A stretch of 64,000 nucleotides of DNA from Vitellaria paradoxa. Lineage: Eukaryota; Streptophyta; Magnoliopsida; Ericales; Sapotaceae. Positions 23,666-36,169 of the stretch are shown here, one piece after another. The notes beneath the pieces were generated by a model. It did not search any database and had not been told where the DNA came from. It saw nothing but the letters and a program-made list of their open reading frames with translations. Each line of letters starts with the position of its first letter. Position 1 is the stretch's first letter. The stretch is taken from positions 35,515,389 through 35,579,388 of the forward strand of contig CM034240.1 in the NCBI GenBank assembly GCA_019916065.1, in the 5' to 3' direction. The position numbers were made by a program, and so were the translations under genes.

Positions 23666-23782
23666 TCTTGTTCAATATGACCTTGCAAATAGGTGAAAAT
23701 ATTCAATGAGTATAGTTTATCACATCATCAACTTATAGTGTCTGTCACATTAATAACTTATATGGTAAGTAATATTTAAATA

Positions 23783-24113
23783 AGGGATAATTGTCTTTAT
23801 ACCCCTTATATTTAAGATAAAAATCATTTATACCCCTGAATTTTAAAAACCTACATTTTTATTCCTTATATTTTACACTAAAGTAAAATTATTAGTGGCA
23901 TTAAATTTTCAAGTGGAAAGACAAAAATACCTATTAAAGACCAAATAGAATTAGAGATATAAGTGTAGATAATATAAATTAGAGGGGATATAAATGCAAT
24001 TCTTAAACTTACTTAGAGTCAAAACCATTATGTTTGATAGATTTTTTAATATTTTCACTTTAATCCAAAGTATAAAAGATATAAAAGTAAGTTTTTAAAA
24101 TTTAGGGAGTAAT
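23783..24113. repeat. Diverged inverted-repeat element (MULE- or MITE-like)
   Basis: The left arm, from GGGATAATTGTCTTTATACC through AACCTACATTTTTATTCC to about 23,890, pairs imperfectly with the right arm at about 24,045-24,113 (TATAAAAGTAAGTTTTTAAA). The right arm lacks the outermost bases of the left arm, so that end is truncated or diverged. It is non-coding between the arms. Confidence 0.5.
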
Positions 24114-24603
24114 ATTTTCCCAAATTTTATGTTGAATACATCATATCATTCGCGAATGTAACTAAACTAAAATTTGATGGTATATTTGAATTTCAAATTC
24201 AATCAGATATGTTAACTACATTCATAATTAACACAATATTATTAAGTATTAATCACTAAGTCAGTTTGTTTTTGGGAAGCTATAGAGCTTCTCACTTCTG
24301 ATTACTCTAACTTTTTATTTTTTTTTTAAATGGTCAAATTCATTTTCTTACTCTTAATTTTTTTTTTTAAATCATGAAAGACAAAAAGATCAAATTAATA
24401 AAGACTTAAAAAGTTAGCTTTTTTCTTCCCAAATGCAACCAAAAAAATTAATTTTTTTAATAGTTAGCTAGTAGCCAACTACCAAAAAAGTTAGTGTTTT
24501 TTTTTTTCTTTCCAAACTAAGCCTCAGTTGATGATGTAGTATACTACGCCCATTAAATATTTTATCCTATAATAGGAAAGTTCTTGATCGCCAAAACAAA
24601 TTT

Positions 24604-25102
24604 AGGGTGAGTTTGGAGTGATAAAAAATGAGATAAAATGTAGTTTGAGAAAACTTTTTGCGTTTAATGCACACATCTCAAATTACGTTTTTTAGATATG
24701 AATAGTAATATTCCTGTTTTGATGGATTAGATTTCCGTTTAGACAGATTTAAAATTTTGGGCAGTCATAGCTTCTTCACACTACAATCAGTCCAAATAGA
24801 TGGATGGATTGTAGGAACTGTTTGGACAGAAGTTGGTCACGTGAATCCGTCGGAACGGTTTCTATAAACGCACAAAAAAAAAAAAAGTTAAAGTGGGTGT
24901 CATTCGATAGCTTGAGAGTCCATGATGAGAATGGTGGAAAAGTTTTTAATATTTGGTTAACCGAATTCTAGTTGTCGACTTTTTTTGAAAGGTATTAAAC
25001 TTTTTTTGAATTTTGATAAAGCGGGAATGTTTAAAAATGTATAGAAGTTTTCAGAGGTTTTTAGAGATTTTTACTAAAATTTGGCGCGCCAAACACACCC
25101 TT
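24604..25102. repeat. Region bounded by Tourist-like ends
   Basis: It starts GGGTGAGTTTGGAGTG after TTTA and ends in the complement of GGGTGTGTTTGGCGCGCC before TTAA. The ends share GGGTGWGTTTGG in inverted orientation, as in Tourist/PIF-Harbinger MITEs. An internal GTGGGTGTCATTCG near 24,893 could be the start of a second element, so this may be two adjacent units instead of one of 0.5 kb. Confidence 0.45.
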
Positions 25103-25627
25103 AATCACAAATATAAAGAATTCATTAGACCCATTTAATTTTTTTCTAATTTTTCTTGATTTAACTATATTTATAATTGACACAATATCACTAGGTATTA
25201 ACAAAAACTGATGACGCGGTGTACTACACTCATTAAATATTTTATCTTGCGTGGGAAGGTTCATTATCACCAAAAAATATATTATCTCTATATTTAGATA
25301 ATAAAACAGTACTATTTTTGAAAATGTTTCTCTCACAAATTAAAATACTAATAGCTAAGAACTATTATTTTTTTCATTCAATGATTGAGATCAATTTTAT
25401 ATTTTTAACTTCCTACTCAATTCTTATTTTAGTGGACTGCACTACCATCTATCTCACAAAATGACTTGATCATTTTAAATTTTATAATATTTCAAGGGTG
25501 GAGATCATATGTAAATCAAAACTGCCAACTTAAATTCTCCTAATTATAGTTTCTAAAATGTTGAACCTTTCAAATTAAAATAATATAATTTGTATTTTCT
25601 CTTATGGTGGTTATCAAGCATTAATTG

Positions 25628-25652
25628 GAGAGAGAGAGAGAGAGAGAGAGAG
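25628..25652. repeat. (GA)n microsatellite
   Basis: An uninterrupted GA run of about 12 units. Confidence 0.95.
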
Positions 25653-27737
25653 CAAAACACATGTGATAACTATTAGGATCTAAAGTTTTAGAAAAAAAAA
25701 TTAAAACTCATGAATTATCAATGTTTTTCAATTTGAGTTTTTTGTCTAAAGTTTTAACTATTTTTTTTAACTATATAAGAAATTTAATACTAAATTTGTT
25801 CATAATAATGTAGGCACAAATTATTATTAGTATATATATATATATATATTAAAAAACTTAAAAAAAGAAAAAAGAAAAGAGTTACAAATATAAAGTGTTC
25901 ATCGTACGCATCTAAGTTTAGTAATTTTTCTTGGTTAACCGGTACGCATGGGCTGAGATGATAAGAAGGCCTCATCTTTAATGGACCCATCATAGTCTCT
26001 CTAAATTTTACGAGCCTGGAATCCCATCCTTCGTCCTTATGGGCTTCACAATGGAATGGGCCTTTTGTGCCATACTATTTTCTGATCTACCCTATATACT
26101 CTTCATTTGAGCCTCCTTTGTTCAAATCACAGTAAAAAAAGTCTTCGATTTTTTGAATTTTTTTTTGAATTTATTCTAATATTTTTTTTAAATGAATGAA
26201 TTCCGGCTATATCCCACATATTTAGAAGAATCATGAATTCTTTCTAAATTTTACGAATAACTCCCGAATTTAGGTCGAATTTTTGAACTGTTTTTTAAAA
26301 TTATAAAATAAAGAACGAATTTTTCAAATAGATGTAATATATTTCGTTTTCTCTTTGTAATTAAAAAAAGCATTTTAAAAAATTCTAATATAATTTGGAG
26401 TACGTTTTAGGGTTCTCACAGTTTGTGGATAGCCTCGCATATCAAGAAAAAAAAAAGTCATGTACAAAAAAAATAATAATAATCGCACACTAATTTCACC
26501 TCAAAATATATTTTTTTCATTTGTATATTTTTGTGATGAATTTAATATGAGGATTGGACGTTAAAATCAAATGAATCACCATTCGTATCAAATTTAAAAG
26601 AAGTAAAGAGTAGTTTGATATTTTTCAATTTAATACCTTAACTAGTTTCAATTTAGCTATTTTATGATTATAAAATATTAATTTAATACTTTTTATGAAT
26701 GATTATTTATTGATTAATTCATGTATTATTCCGGAATTGTTTAACGAATTGGGTATTGAACCCTAATTTTTTGAACTTTTTCTCGAATTGTAACAAATAA
26801 TTTCTTAATTTCTTAATTACTATGGTTTCATTGTAAAATATTTTTACATATGAACATACTATTTTGATCTATTTTTAATATTTTCTTTTTTTTTCCTAAA
26901 ATATTGCCCATAGTTTGAAATATTGTTTTGCAAAATTGTACTTTTGGTTTAAAGGGGATAAATGAGATAAATGAAAGTCAAAAAATAAATAATGCTAAAT
27001 AAATAAAATCTAAAAAAAAAGAGATAAAATATGAAATGAAGCATGATTTTCATTATTTAATGAAAATGAACGACATACTACGTAATAATTAAATAGAATT
27101 TTACAGGCATTGATTTTCAATTATGGCAGAAAATTTTCAATTTGTGGTGATATTTCATTAAAAATCGTTACATGATTCTTTGGATAAAATAATTTAAAAT
27201 TTTTTGTTGTCCTTGTGAATCAAAAAGCAAAAATTAATTTTGTGTTTGCAATTAATATTTAGTATTTTAGTTTGGCAATATTTGAGACTGTGAGTCATTT
27301 TAATATTTGGACTTAAGAATTAGCTTTGTGGTAACATTTATTTTATTTTACTATGCTGAGTTAGACTCAAAATTGTGATTAGACCTCATTTTCCTTTTTT
27401 TTTTTTCCATATTTTCTTTTGGATTGATTGGTCTTTGGGGGTCTCACAAATAAACTATGAAAGAGGAAAAATAGAAGGAGAGGGAAGGGAGAATAAAGAG
27501 AGGAAGAATTAGAGAAAATGTAGATAAAATGGGGAGGGAGGTTACCAGGATTTCGCTTTGTAAGTTGATTATCATGGCACCAAAAATTGGGAGCGAGGGT
27601 AATTGTGGAAGTAAATCATCACGTTCGTGGCTTGGAATCTTACGTGGTAATTTCATCTTTTTCTCAATTTTCTTTAAATTTATGGTAGGAGAAACATTCA
27701 TATAGGTTTAGTTATTTGCTTTCTCATATATGTGTGA

Positions 27738-30685
27738 CAAACTGTCATGCCCCGAAGTTCACAACCCAGGGACATAAGGACTAAACCCTAAAACCATCAC
27801 AAATAAACATGCATCAAATACTATAAAAGTGAAAGTCAAATAATATTGCTGTATTCACCATTAGAAATACTCCAAAGGTCTAATAAGTGCCATAAAGGGG
27901 TTACAAAACAATACGCCTCAAACAGGGTCCAAAACTAAAATCCAAAGTACACAAAACATAAATAAAATAATTCAAAATCAGTCACTCTATCTTATAAGTC
28001 CATCACGAGCGTCTGTCCCTGCAAGATCAACTGTAAGGGGTAAGTACTAAACAATGTGTGCTCAGTATAAAATATATAAGAATAAGTTTCTTAATCATGC
28101 AAGGCAAACAACACTTAATTAACTTTGAAATTTAGTAAACTTCTCATCAATTTCATAATATTATAACCATATCTATAATCATCATACCATTTTAAATTAA
28201 ACACAACTTAGCCATAAACCCGCAGTTTCATGCTAAATAATAACCATCAATTTAATCATAATTCACATTACAATATCATACTATGGGTCAGGTACTCTGC
28301 AAGGTTAGTCTGTGATTACAGAACTAAACCTAAAAATAAATTCCTAGGTCTAAGTCGTGGGGTACAACTAATCCCACAGTCCTAGATGTACTCATCAAAT
28401 GCCCAAGCCTAAACCGTGGGGTACAACTGGTCCCGCAGTCCTAGATGTACTCATCAAATCCCCAAACTTCAGTCGTGGGATACAATTGGTCCCGTAGTCC
28501 CAAATGTACTCATCAAATCCCCAGATCTCAGTCGTGGGGTACAATTGGTCCCACAGTCCCAAATGTACTCATCTTGCCTTAGTAGGCAAATCGGTCTCGT
28601 AGTCCTAATACTAATATACGCTAGTGTAAGTCATATATATACTTTGTAGGTTCTAATCTACTGGTTATGCTATACCACCCTGCGCAGATTTCGGACTTTC
28701 GATCCTTGGGCTCTCAAACCTGTTTTTTATAGTACCCTTAACGACCCTAATATCAAAAATCAAGTCCTTTATTTAACATCACATCACATACATGTTAAAC
28801 CCCTAAATTACATTCCTTGTGTTCTTTCTTTTACTTTATAAGTTTTATGAAGTGTAAATATATTCCAGGCCTAAGTTTCATGTTGCCCTTCTATAAATAT
28901 CATTCTCATTACAACATTTATCAAATAAATCTCAAGCAACCATATTCAAGAACATATGTATACATTTAGCTTGGTAAACAAGATTTTATATCAAGCATTT
29001 CATGACAAAGAAGGATTTAAGACATAAATTTTTTGATAATTCATGAAAAATAGAAAATAAAATATTTTATATTAATTCAAAAGCCTAAAATGCTTATAAT
29101 TAACTCTAGTTTCATAAAAAATAAAATTCATAATTTATTTGTAAAGCCAAATAATACAGATTCTAAGAAGACTAAAAAGGTATCTGTATTTAGAACCACA
29201 TATAACAGCTCACTTTCACAATTTTTATAAAACCCATTTTCAATCCAAAAAAAAATTATGATATTTTTACAGAAAACTCATTTATATGTCTAGTTTAACA
29301 TATAAAAATTTTAAAAATTAAATCAAATTCTATTTATACTTGTTATACCAAAAATCAGACTATTGTCAGTGTAGCAACATAATCCACGCAGCCAACTCGT
29401 AATATTTTTTATAAAATAAAATATTATCAAAAAATTATAAATATTTTATTGTAGACTCTCTGACATGTATAGTCTCATATGTAAAATTTTCAAAAATTAA
29501 TTTAATTTCTAGGTATACATTTTATACCTAAAAGCAAACTGGTACCAGCGAAGCAAATTAAACTAAACAGTCTATTTTCACAATTTTTATAAAAATTCAT
29601 TTTAAGTAAAAAACATATGAAATTTTACAGAATATTAGTTTGGATATTTGCTCCCATATGTAAAAATATCAAAAATTAATTCAACTTTCAAGTATATATT
29701 TCATATAAAAAAATTATGTTGGACCTAGCATAGAATTCCCAACCAAGCAGTCAAGTTTGACTATTTTTAATAAATTCGTTTCAATTCCAAAAATTATGAA
29801 ATTTTTACAAGAAACTTATCTACATATCTAATTTAACATATAAAAGTTTCAAGAATTAAATGGATATCTAAGTGTGATTTTTATAGAAAAATAGTACACT
29901 CATTTTAGTGTGGAAGTTCCAGAATTTCACATAACAAAAAAGAAATCAACTCATAGAACAAGCTTTCAACCCTTGCACATATACATATAATTAAAAACAA
30001 CTTATTTTGCAAAACATAAAAGAAACTTAAATCTATATCCTAAACCCCACCTACCTTACTACACACGTAGACGATCAATGTGTAAAAATGTTACTACCAA
30101 CTCAAGTTGGTTCTTCTACCGAAAATCCGATGACCTTGCCTGAGCCACTTATGAGAGTTAAAATAAAAAATGCACCGGAAAAGACATAGAAGGATACCCT
30201 CGTCCTCTTTACACGAATTACCAAAGCCCACGGTGGCAATAGATGTATATAATTCTTTCTATAAAAATTTCAGATTTTAAGGGAAAAAGTTATGAGACTA
30301 AATGGAAGGGATTTTATATAGAGTCTCTAAAACAACTTCTCTAACAAGCTTTGCTCTTTAGCCTCCCCCACATAGTCATAAAGTCAACCACCTCAACAAT
30401 TACTGGAAGAAAGCCATCTCTCTTCTCAATTAATGGAACACAAGCACCTTCTTCCTTGACCAATGGAAAACTCACCTCCCCCCTTAACCAATGAAAATAT
30501 ACCCAGCATAATATAACTACATTAAATACGTATACATGCATACTAGCATATATATTCTTGCATTTAAAATAATATGTCACACTAAATTTAAATTAAATAA
30601 AACATAACTAAGAACAAATAAAAATAAAAAAAATCTAAAATAAATAAAATTTTATTTATCAAAAATTTCAGGTCTTTACACAGAC
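27738..30685. mobile_element. Probable solo LTR, 2.94 kb
   Basis: The block 27,743-30,680 begins TGTCATGCCCCGAAG and ends GGTCTTTACA, the TG...CA ends of LTR elements. It is flanked by CAAAC (27,738-27,742) and CAGAC (30,681-30,685), 4 of 5 matching. No gag or pol motif lies inside or immediately beside it, so recombination to a solo LTR is the simplest reading. Long LTRs of this size are known in large Ty3/Gypsy elements; the lineage is not determined. A 59-bp tandem array sits inside. A large non-autonomous element is the alternative. Confidence 0.6.
28356..28577 (+). repeat. 59-bp tandem repeat, four copies
   Basis: Units begin at 28,356, 28,415, 28,474 and 28,533 with CGTGGGGTACAA(C/T), and share GGTCCC(A/G)CAGTCC and ATGTACTCATC. 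Spacing is exactly 59 bases each time, with a few substitutions per unit. It lies within the probable solo LTR. An open frame of 77 codons across it is a by-product of the repeat. Confidence 0.9.
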
Positions 30686-32249
30686 CATTTCCCCCCTTAA
30701 GTCCCCCTCAAGGGAGGTCCCCTAAAGGCAAGTCCTTACTCTATTCTTTGTGGAATAACGAACTTGTGTGTGCGTTTGAGTAAGAGAGAGAGAGATATAA
30801 TAGTTAAGATTTGCTTGATGAATCCATTTGTCTGTTGATGATTGAGCATATATATATCAGTTATTATTGTGTTGTTGTTCATTTATTTTTTGAATTTTAG
30901 ACTTCTAGATGCGATTTGAGGTGTTAGGGGTTTGTTTTCAAGTGAAAAACAAACTAAGAATTTGAATCTAGTTTAGGGCATTCAACTGCCCTGATTAGAC
31001 ATGTTTGAACGACCCTAAAGGTTGAGTCCGAAGCCCAAAAACGGTTCATTCAAATGATCTTTGTAACAACCCGCATTTATATCGTCTAAGTACGCTTAAC
31101 CCTGGAGTTCTAACGGAAACAAGTGCCCTCACGGCTTTAAAACATATTTTACTTTGTAGATATTAAAATGTTACATATATACATTACTTCCTTCTACTAC
31201 TGATGATGTGGGGCACATGGCATTACTTCTCTATTTCACCTCCTTTTTCACTCTCTCGCAAGAAGAGTCCTTCATAATCAGGTCTCTTACAATCCCTAAT
31301 AATTCTTTCCTAACACGACACACGCCCCGTGTGGCCCCACACTTCCGACTGGGTATTAGCTCTAATATCATTTGTACAACCTACATCTCTACTATATAAT
31401 GTTCTTGGTTCACTATAAACAGAAAATGAATTTACAATACAATACAAAATACTAAAAAGTGGATCTGTGTCTTTTTTACCCAAAACAGAGAATCTCAAAA
31501 CAAGAGGAACATAATAAGTCGAATTAAATACATTTTTAGTATTCTCAAAATATGAATCAAACCAAAAATAGAGAACAAAACATAGAAATGTAGACCAAAT
31601 ATCACCAAAATTATCAAATGGTTTTATACATAAACAATATATGGCACATTAACATCTATTACAATATAATAGTTAAGAAAGTCTCTTATATTAGTCACTA
31701 CTAAATTTTTAACAGATCTTAGTAGTACAATTAATCCTAATAGTGTTAGCAACACATCAATTTTAGTAGTGTTCACTACTTTATAACCTCAGTTGGTCAA
31801 TCCTAAGGTTATGTTTGGCATGTGAGAATATAATAGAATTCATTCCCATTTTAACCTATTCTCATATTTGGCATCAAAAATTAAGTTGGAATGATATTCC
31901 TTGGGAATAACTATTCTCACATTAAGTGAAAAAAGGTATTTCACAATTTAAGTAATGGAATAACCATTCCATTACAATTAAAATTCGATCCAAAAATTTT
32001 AAAAAATAAAAATAAAAAAATAAGCAACTACTTTGTGATCAAATTTTTCACTCAATTACTCTTTTGGTTGTAAAATGACCATTTAGCCCTTGACCTTATG
32101 TTCAGCGTAATCTGAACTTGGGTTATAAAATGACTATTTTATCCCAAGCTTATTTTTTATTTTATCTTTTTAACAAATTTGTATTTCGGGCTTTCAAAAG
32201 GCTAATAAAGATATTCATTCATATTATTTAATAACTAGGCAAATTTTGA
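30681..32249. other. Gene-free spacer with LTR-like fragments
   Basis: No conserved coding exon was seen. At 31,359-31,370 the complement reads TGATATTAGAGC, which resembles a tRNA-Met primer site (10 of 12) for an element on the minus strand, next to TTTGTACAACC. A similar TTTGTAACAACCC starts near 31,069. These could be remnants of a small minus-strand LTR element between about 31,060 and 31,420, but no pol motif supports it. The (GA)-rich run at 30,784-30,795 is short. Confidence 0.4.
31805..31985. repeat. MITE-like element related to 4395-4560
   Basis: It opens with GGTTATGTTTGGCATGTGAG and contains TTGGGAATAACTATTCTCAC and GGAATAACCATTCCATTAC, palindrome-like blocks shared with the unit at 4395-4560. 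There is no coding sequence. The family assignment is open. Confidence 0.45.
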
Positions 32250-32569
32250 TCCATTCCAAACTCAAGCTATAAAATGACCATCTCATCCATTGAGATTTTC
32301 TTGCTTCTTAGGTAACATCTTGAGATTATCTCATCTGTTAAGATTTTGTAACTTTGTAAATATCCTCGTAACCATCTATTGAGATTTTATAAATTTACAG
32401 ATAACCTTGTAAATCATATATATATATATATATATACAGTCAATGTAAACACATTATGATTTGTTAAATACCAAAAATATATTTCTCAATCATTTTATCT
32501 AATATCTTACATGATATCAGAGCTTTCTAAGCACACACTTGATTTGATTTGATCCTAGAAGTATTCAAT

Positions 32570-33450
32570 ATGTCTTCTTCCAATTCTTTTGCTCCTACTT
32601 TCAATCTTCCTAATATCAACTCTCTTATCACTGTCAAACTACAGTGAGAAAGTACATATCTTCAATGGCTTTTCTTATTTGCTCCTACCTTAAAATTGAA
32701 TGATCTTATGGGTTTCGTGGATGGTTCCAAACCATACCCTGATTAGTATCTTTCTCCTCCTCTTAGAAATCAATTGGTGAGATTAATCTAAATTTCTTAC
32801 TTTATAGAAAAGACAATTCTTTACTTTCCTAGATCAATGCCACTTTGTCACTAAAGGTACTTAACCTGGTGTATAGGCTCACTACTGCCAAAAAATTTGG
32901 AATTTTCTCTCCATTTGATTTGCTTCTCAATCACACTCTAGGGTTAATCTTCTTCAGCGTCAGCTTTATAGTCTATGTCAAAATAATCACTCTTGTTCTA
33001 ATTATTTGGATGAGGCAAAGAATCTAGTTGATCAACTTGCCTCCACTAGTATAATTATTGATGATGATGACCTTATTTCCATGCTCCTTAATGGTCTTAA
33101 ACCTACTTTCTTACTTTTTTGAAGCATTATTATCACTACCACCTGTGACAAAAGTATGTCTTTTGAAGATTTTCAAATTGAACTCAAAGCCTTTGAACTC
33201 CTATTACACTCTCATTAACAAACAATTTTTCTTGAGCACTCTTTTACTTTGGTTGCTAGGAACAACTCACAGTCTCATTCTAAATACAACACCAAGCAAC
33301 ATAAGCCTTTGCTCAAGCTATAAACTAATATTAAAGAGAATGAGGCTTACCAAATATGTGGAAAATATAGCCATAAAGCTTTGGACTGCTTCTATCATTT
33401 TAACTGTTCTTACCAAGGACGTCACTCGGCTCATCAACTTGCTGCCCTAG
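32570..33450 (+). pseudogene. Copia gag remnant
   Basis: It starts at an ATG 47 bases after the primer site with a Ser/Asn/Pro-rich N-terminus. Motifs such as GFVDGSKPYP and DDDLISMLLNGL, each in a different frame, follow Copia gag order. A zinc knuckle at about 33,348-33,395 reads YQICGKYSHKALDC, with the first Cys changed. Multiple stops and shifts make it non-functional. Confidence 0.7.
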
Positions 33451-33749
33451 TGGTAAAAATAATACTATTTTCGTTGCCAATCTTAAAACAATGCTAGCTA
33501 GCAGTGATACATGGTATGTTGATGGCAGTGTCAATTAGCATATTATGCGCATTCTTGAACAATTCTCTTTTCAATAACCATACACTAGACATGATAGTAT
33601 TACTGTTAAAAATTGCTCTGGATTGGAGATAACGCACACTGGCTGAATGCTAATATACTTATTCTCCTTTCCTCTACTCATCTCACTTATTTTACATTAT
33701 CCCCAAGCCTTTGCAATTCTATCATTTATTAATCAATTTTACGTAGATT

Positions 33750-34870
33750 ACACATGCAATTCATGAAATACAGACGAGAAAGATGTTTTTGGAAGGACCA
33801 AGTGAAGGAAGGCCCTATCCCATGTGCTTAAGAAGGTCGGTTCCTCACAACACAATGATCTTGTTACATTCATAGGTGTTAGAGCAATTACCTCTACCTG
33901 GTAGTCACATTTAGGACATCCGGCATCCTCTATTGTTTCCACTCTTATTAAGAGTCATAAACTTCTACTTAGTGGTTCCTTGAATAAAATAGGTGTTATG
34001 AACCATGTCAATTGTGCAAGTGTAAACAATTACCCTTTTTAGACTCATCAAGAGCATCTAGTTCTCTTATTGAACTTATCCATTCTGTTGTCTGATCTTG
34101 TTTGACCAAGTTAAATGGTGGCTATTTATTTTACATAAATTTCATTGATGATTTTCCTGTTTTACATGGATTTACCAATTGTAATCTAAATTAGATGTTT
34201 TTACGTGATTTGTGAAGTTTAAACTCCTTGTAGAAAATCAATTCTCCATCAACGTTAAACAATTTCAAATGAATAGTGGATGTAAATATATCTCTAATCC
34301 TTTCTAACATTTTTTGGACTCAAATGAAGTTCTACTTCGGTTAAGTCGTTCGTGTACTTCACAACAAAATGGTTTAACTGAATGAAAGTATCGACATATA
34401 GTGGGAATAGGTTTATCTATGCTTACTTAATCTCATCTTGTAATGAGTTTTGAGTTGATGCATTTTTAACATCAGTGTTTCTAGTTAATAGGCTACCTAC
34501 CCCTGTGTTAAATAGTGTCTCACCTTTTTACAAACTTCTTAGTCAAACACTTGATTCTTCTTTCTTTAAAGTTTTTAGGTGTGCTTGTTGTCCTCTTTTA
34601 CATCCCTATAATTCCCAAAATTAATGTTTTGTAGCAAGCAATGTATTTTTATTGGTTACGGCTTTTGTCACCGTGGTTATAGATGTTTTGATCTTGAGTC
34701 TAAAAAGGTTTACATCTCGCGCAATATTGTGTTTGATAAGGTACTTATTTCAGCTGCAAACGATAGGTCTACTTCTTCTATATTTGCCTCATCTAATCAT
34801 AATTTTGTTAATCCCACAGATAGCTTATATCTCTTTCCTATTTTGTTTTTCCATACAACATAATTTTCAT
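33750..34870 (+). pseudogene. Copia integrase remnant
   Basis: Recognisable pieces are INFIDDF near 34,140, QMNSGCKYIS near 34,270, SCTSQQNGLTE near 34,350 with the Glu of the DDE triad, and the C-terminal block FIGYGFCHRGYRCFD at 34,652-34,700, followed by KKVYISRNIVFDK. The first catalytic Asp region is degraded. Frames change at least three times. Confidence 0.7.
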
Positions 34871-35269
34871 AACTCTGCCCAGCCTACCTCCTCAACTACA
34901 TGCGTTAATAACCACCCAGAACCTTCCACATTATGTTCTGTACTTCAGGACCCAATTAACCCTATCCATCCATATCCTTCAACCCCTTAAAATTTCAACC
35001 TAGCTATACTTCCTCATTCTCTGCATATACCAAAACATTCCCTATATCTCTTTGATCCATCTGAACCTCCTCCTTTCCCACATCTCTCTGATCCATCCGA
35101 ACCTTCTCCTTCCCTACATATACTAGAACATTCCCTAGTTAATTCTCTTACTGAGACACCATCCACTTCTGAACCTATCTCTCATCATATAATAACCAGG
35201 TCTCAAACTAGTAATCAAAGGCCAAAAATCTTTCCTGGTTTTCATGTATGTTATGCCATTAAACATCCT

Positions 35270-36060
35270 TTGTTAGCTTTGAATGCAGTCACACTACCCT
35301 TTGAGCCCTCATGTTACTCCAAGGTTGTGCTATTACCTAAATGACATGCTACTATAAGAGAGGAGTTTGATGCCTTAATTACTAATGGTACAGGGTCTCT
35401 CTGTCTTAGGCCCTCTAGTTGTAATGTTATTCACAATAAGTGGATTCAGAAAATTAAATAGAAACATGATGGTTTTCTTGATTAGTACAAAGCTAGACTT
35501 GTAGCTAAATGCTTTGATCAATAAAGTGATTTAGATTTCATGGACACATTTAGTCCACTCATAAAACCCTCTACTATCCAGGTTCTTCGTGCTCTTTTGT
35601 GCATTACAACTGGCCTATCTACCAACAAGATGATTTAAATGTATTCTTAAATGGTGTTTTGTAAGAAGAGGTGTACATGGAATAACCCAAGGGGTTTATT
35701 GATTCTCAATTATCTGATTATGTTGGTTGTTTGCATAAGGCTCTTTATGGCCTTAAACAAGTACCCCATGCTTGGTTCACTCATCTCTGAGGCTATCTTT
35801 TTGAGCTTGGCTTTATTAGCTTTTTTGTTGATTCTTTATTGTTCTATATGCACAACGATGATGTGCATATATTTATATTGGTTTGTGTTGATGATATCTT
35901 GATCACTAGAACATATTCCACCATAATTTCATCTGTTATTTGTAGCCTACTAAAAAACCTTGATGAACTCACTTTCTTTCTAAGGATTCATGCTTCTTAT
36001 GACTCAAGTGATATCTATCTTAGACCGTCAATGTATATCCTGGAAATTCTTGATTTGTAT
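35270..36060 (+). pseudogene. Copia reverse transcriptase remnant, truncated
   Basis: Segments in RT order are HNKWIQKIK near 35,430, YKARLVAK near 35,490, ALYGLKQVPHAWF near 35,740 and VCVDDILIT near 35,882, where the catalytic DD pair survives after Val. The frame ends near 36,060, where sequence passes directly into the 3' LTR. The junction implies a deletion joining RT to the LTR. Confidence 0.75.
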
Positions 36061-36169
36061 CTTTACAGATAAACTTATAAATCATATATATGTACAGTCA
36101 ATGTAAACATATTATGATTCATTGAATACCTAGAAGATATTTCTTAATCATTCTACCTAATCTCTTACA

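Larger units (their letters stand above)
23131..27742. other. Gene-free AT-rich spacer with small repeats
   Basis: No conserved coding sequence was seen. The stretch holds T-rich foldback/MITE-like units (listed separately), a (GA)n microsatellite at 25,628-25,652 and (TA)n at about 25,832-25,849. The block 27,440-27,700 is purine-rich and free of stops on the minus strand for 85 codons, but the translation is low-complexity and unconvincing. Confidence 0.55.
32250..36169 (+). mobile_element. Degenerate Copia LTR retrotransposon, 3' deleted
   Basis: The end of the 5' LTR (to 32,511) is followed by a primer site TGATATCAGAGC (32,512-32,523; 11 of 12). Gag, integrase and RT remnants run to about 36,060, and then a 3' LTR piece (about 36,062-36,169) matches the last 130 bases of the 5' LTR, including CAGTCAATGTAAACA and CTAAT(AT)CTCTTACA. 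RT stops shortly after the catalytic box: the rest of RT, all RNase H and the start of the 3' LTR are gone. The left LTR boundary is not certain. Stops and frameshifts are dense, so this copy is older than the other two Copia elements. Confidence 0.85.

Noticed and set aside
27444..27701. 85-codon minus-strand frame in a purine-rich block
   Set aside because: Low-complexity Leu/Pro/Ser translation from a purine-rich tract, with no homology I recognise.
28356..28577. Regular 59-bp repeats as a CRISPR-like array
   Set aside because: There are no unique spacers between conserved short repeats; the whole unit is repeated, in a plant nuclear context inside a probable LTR.
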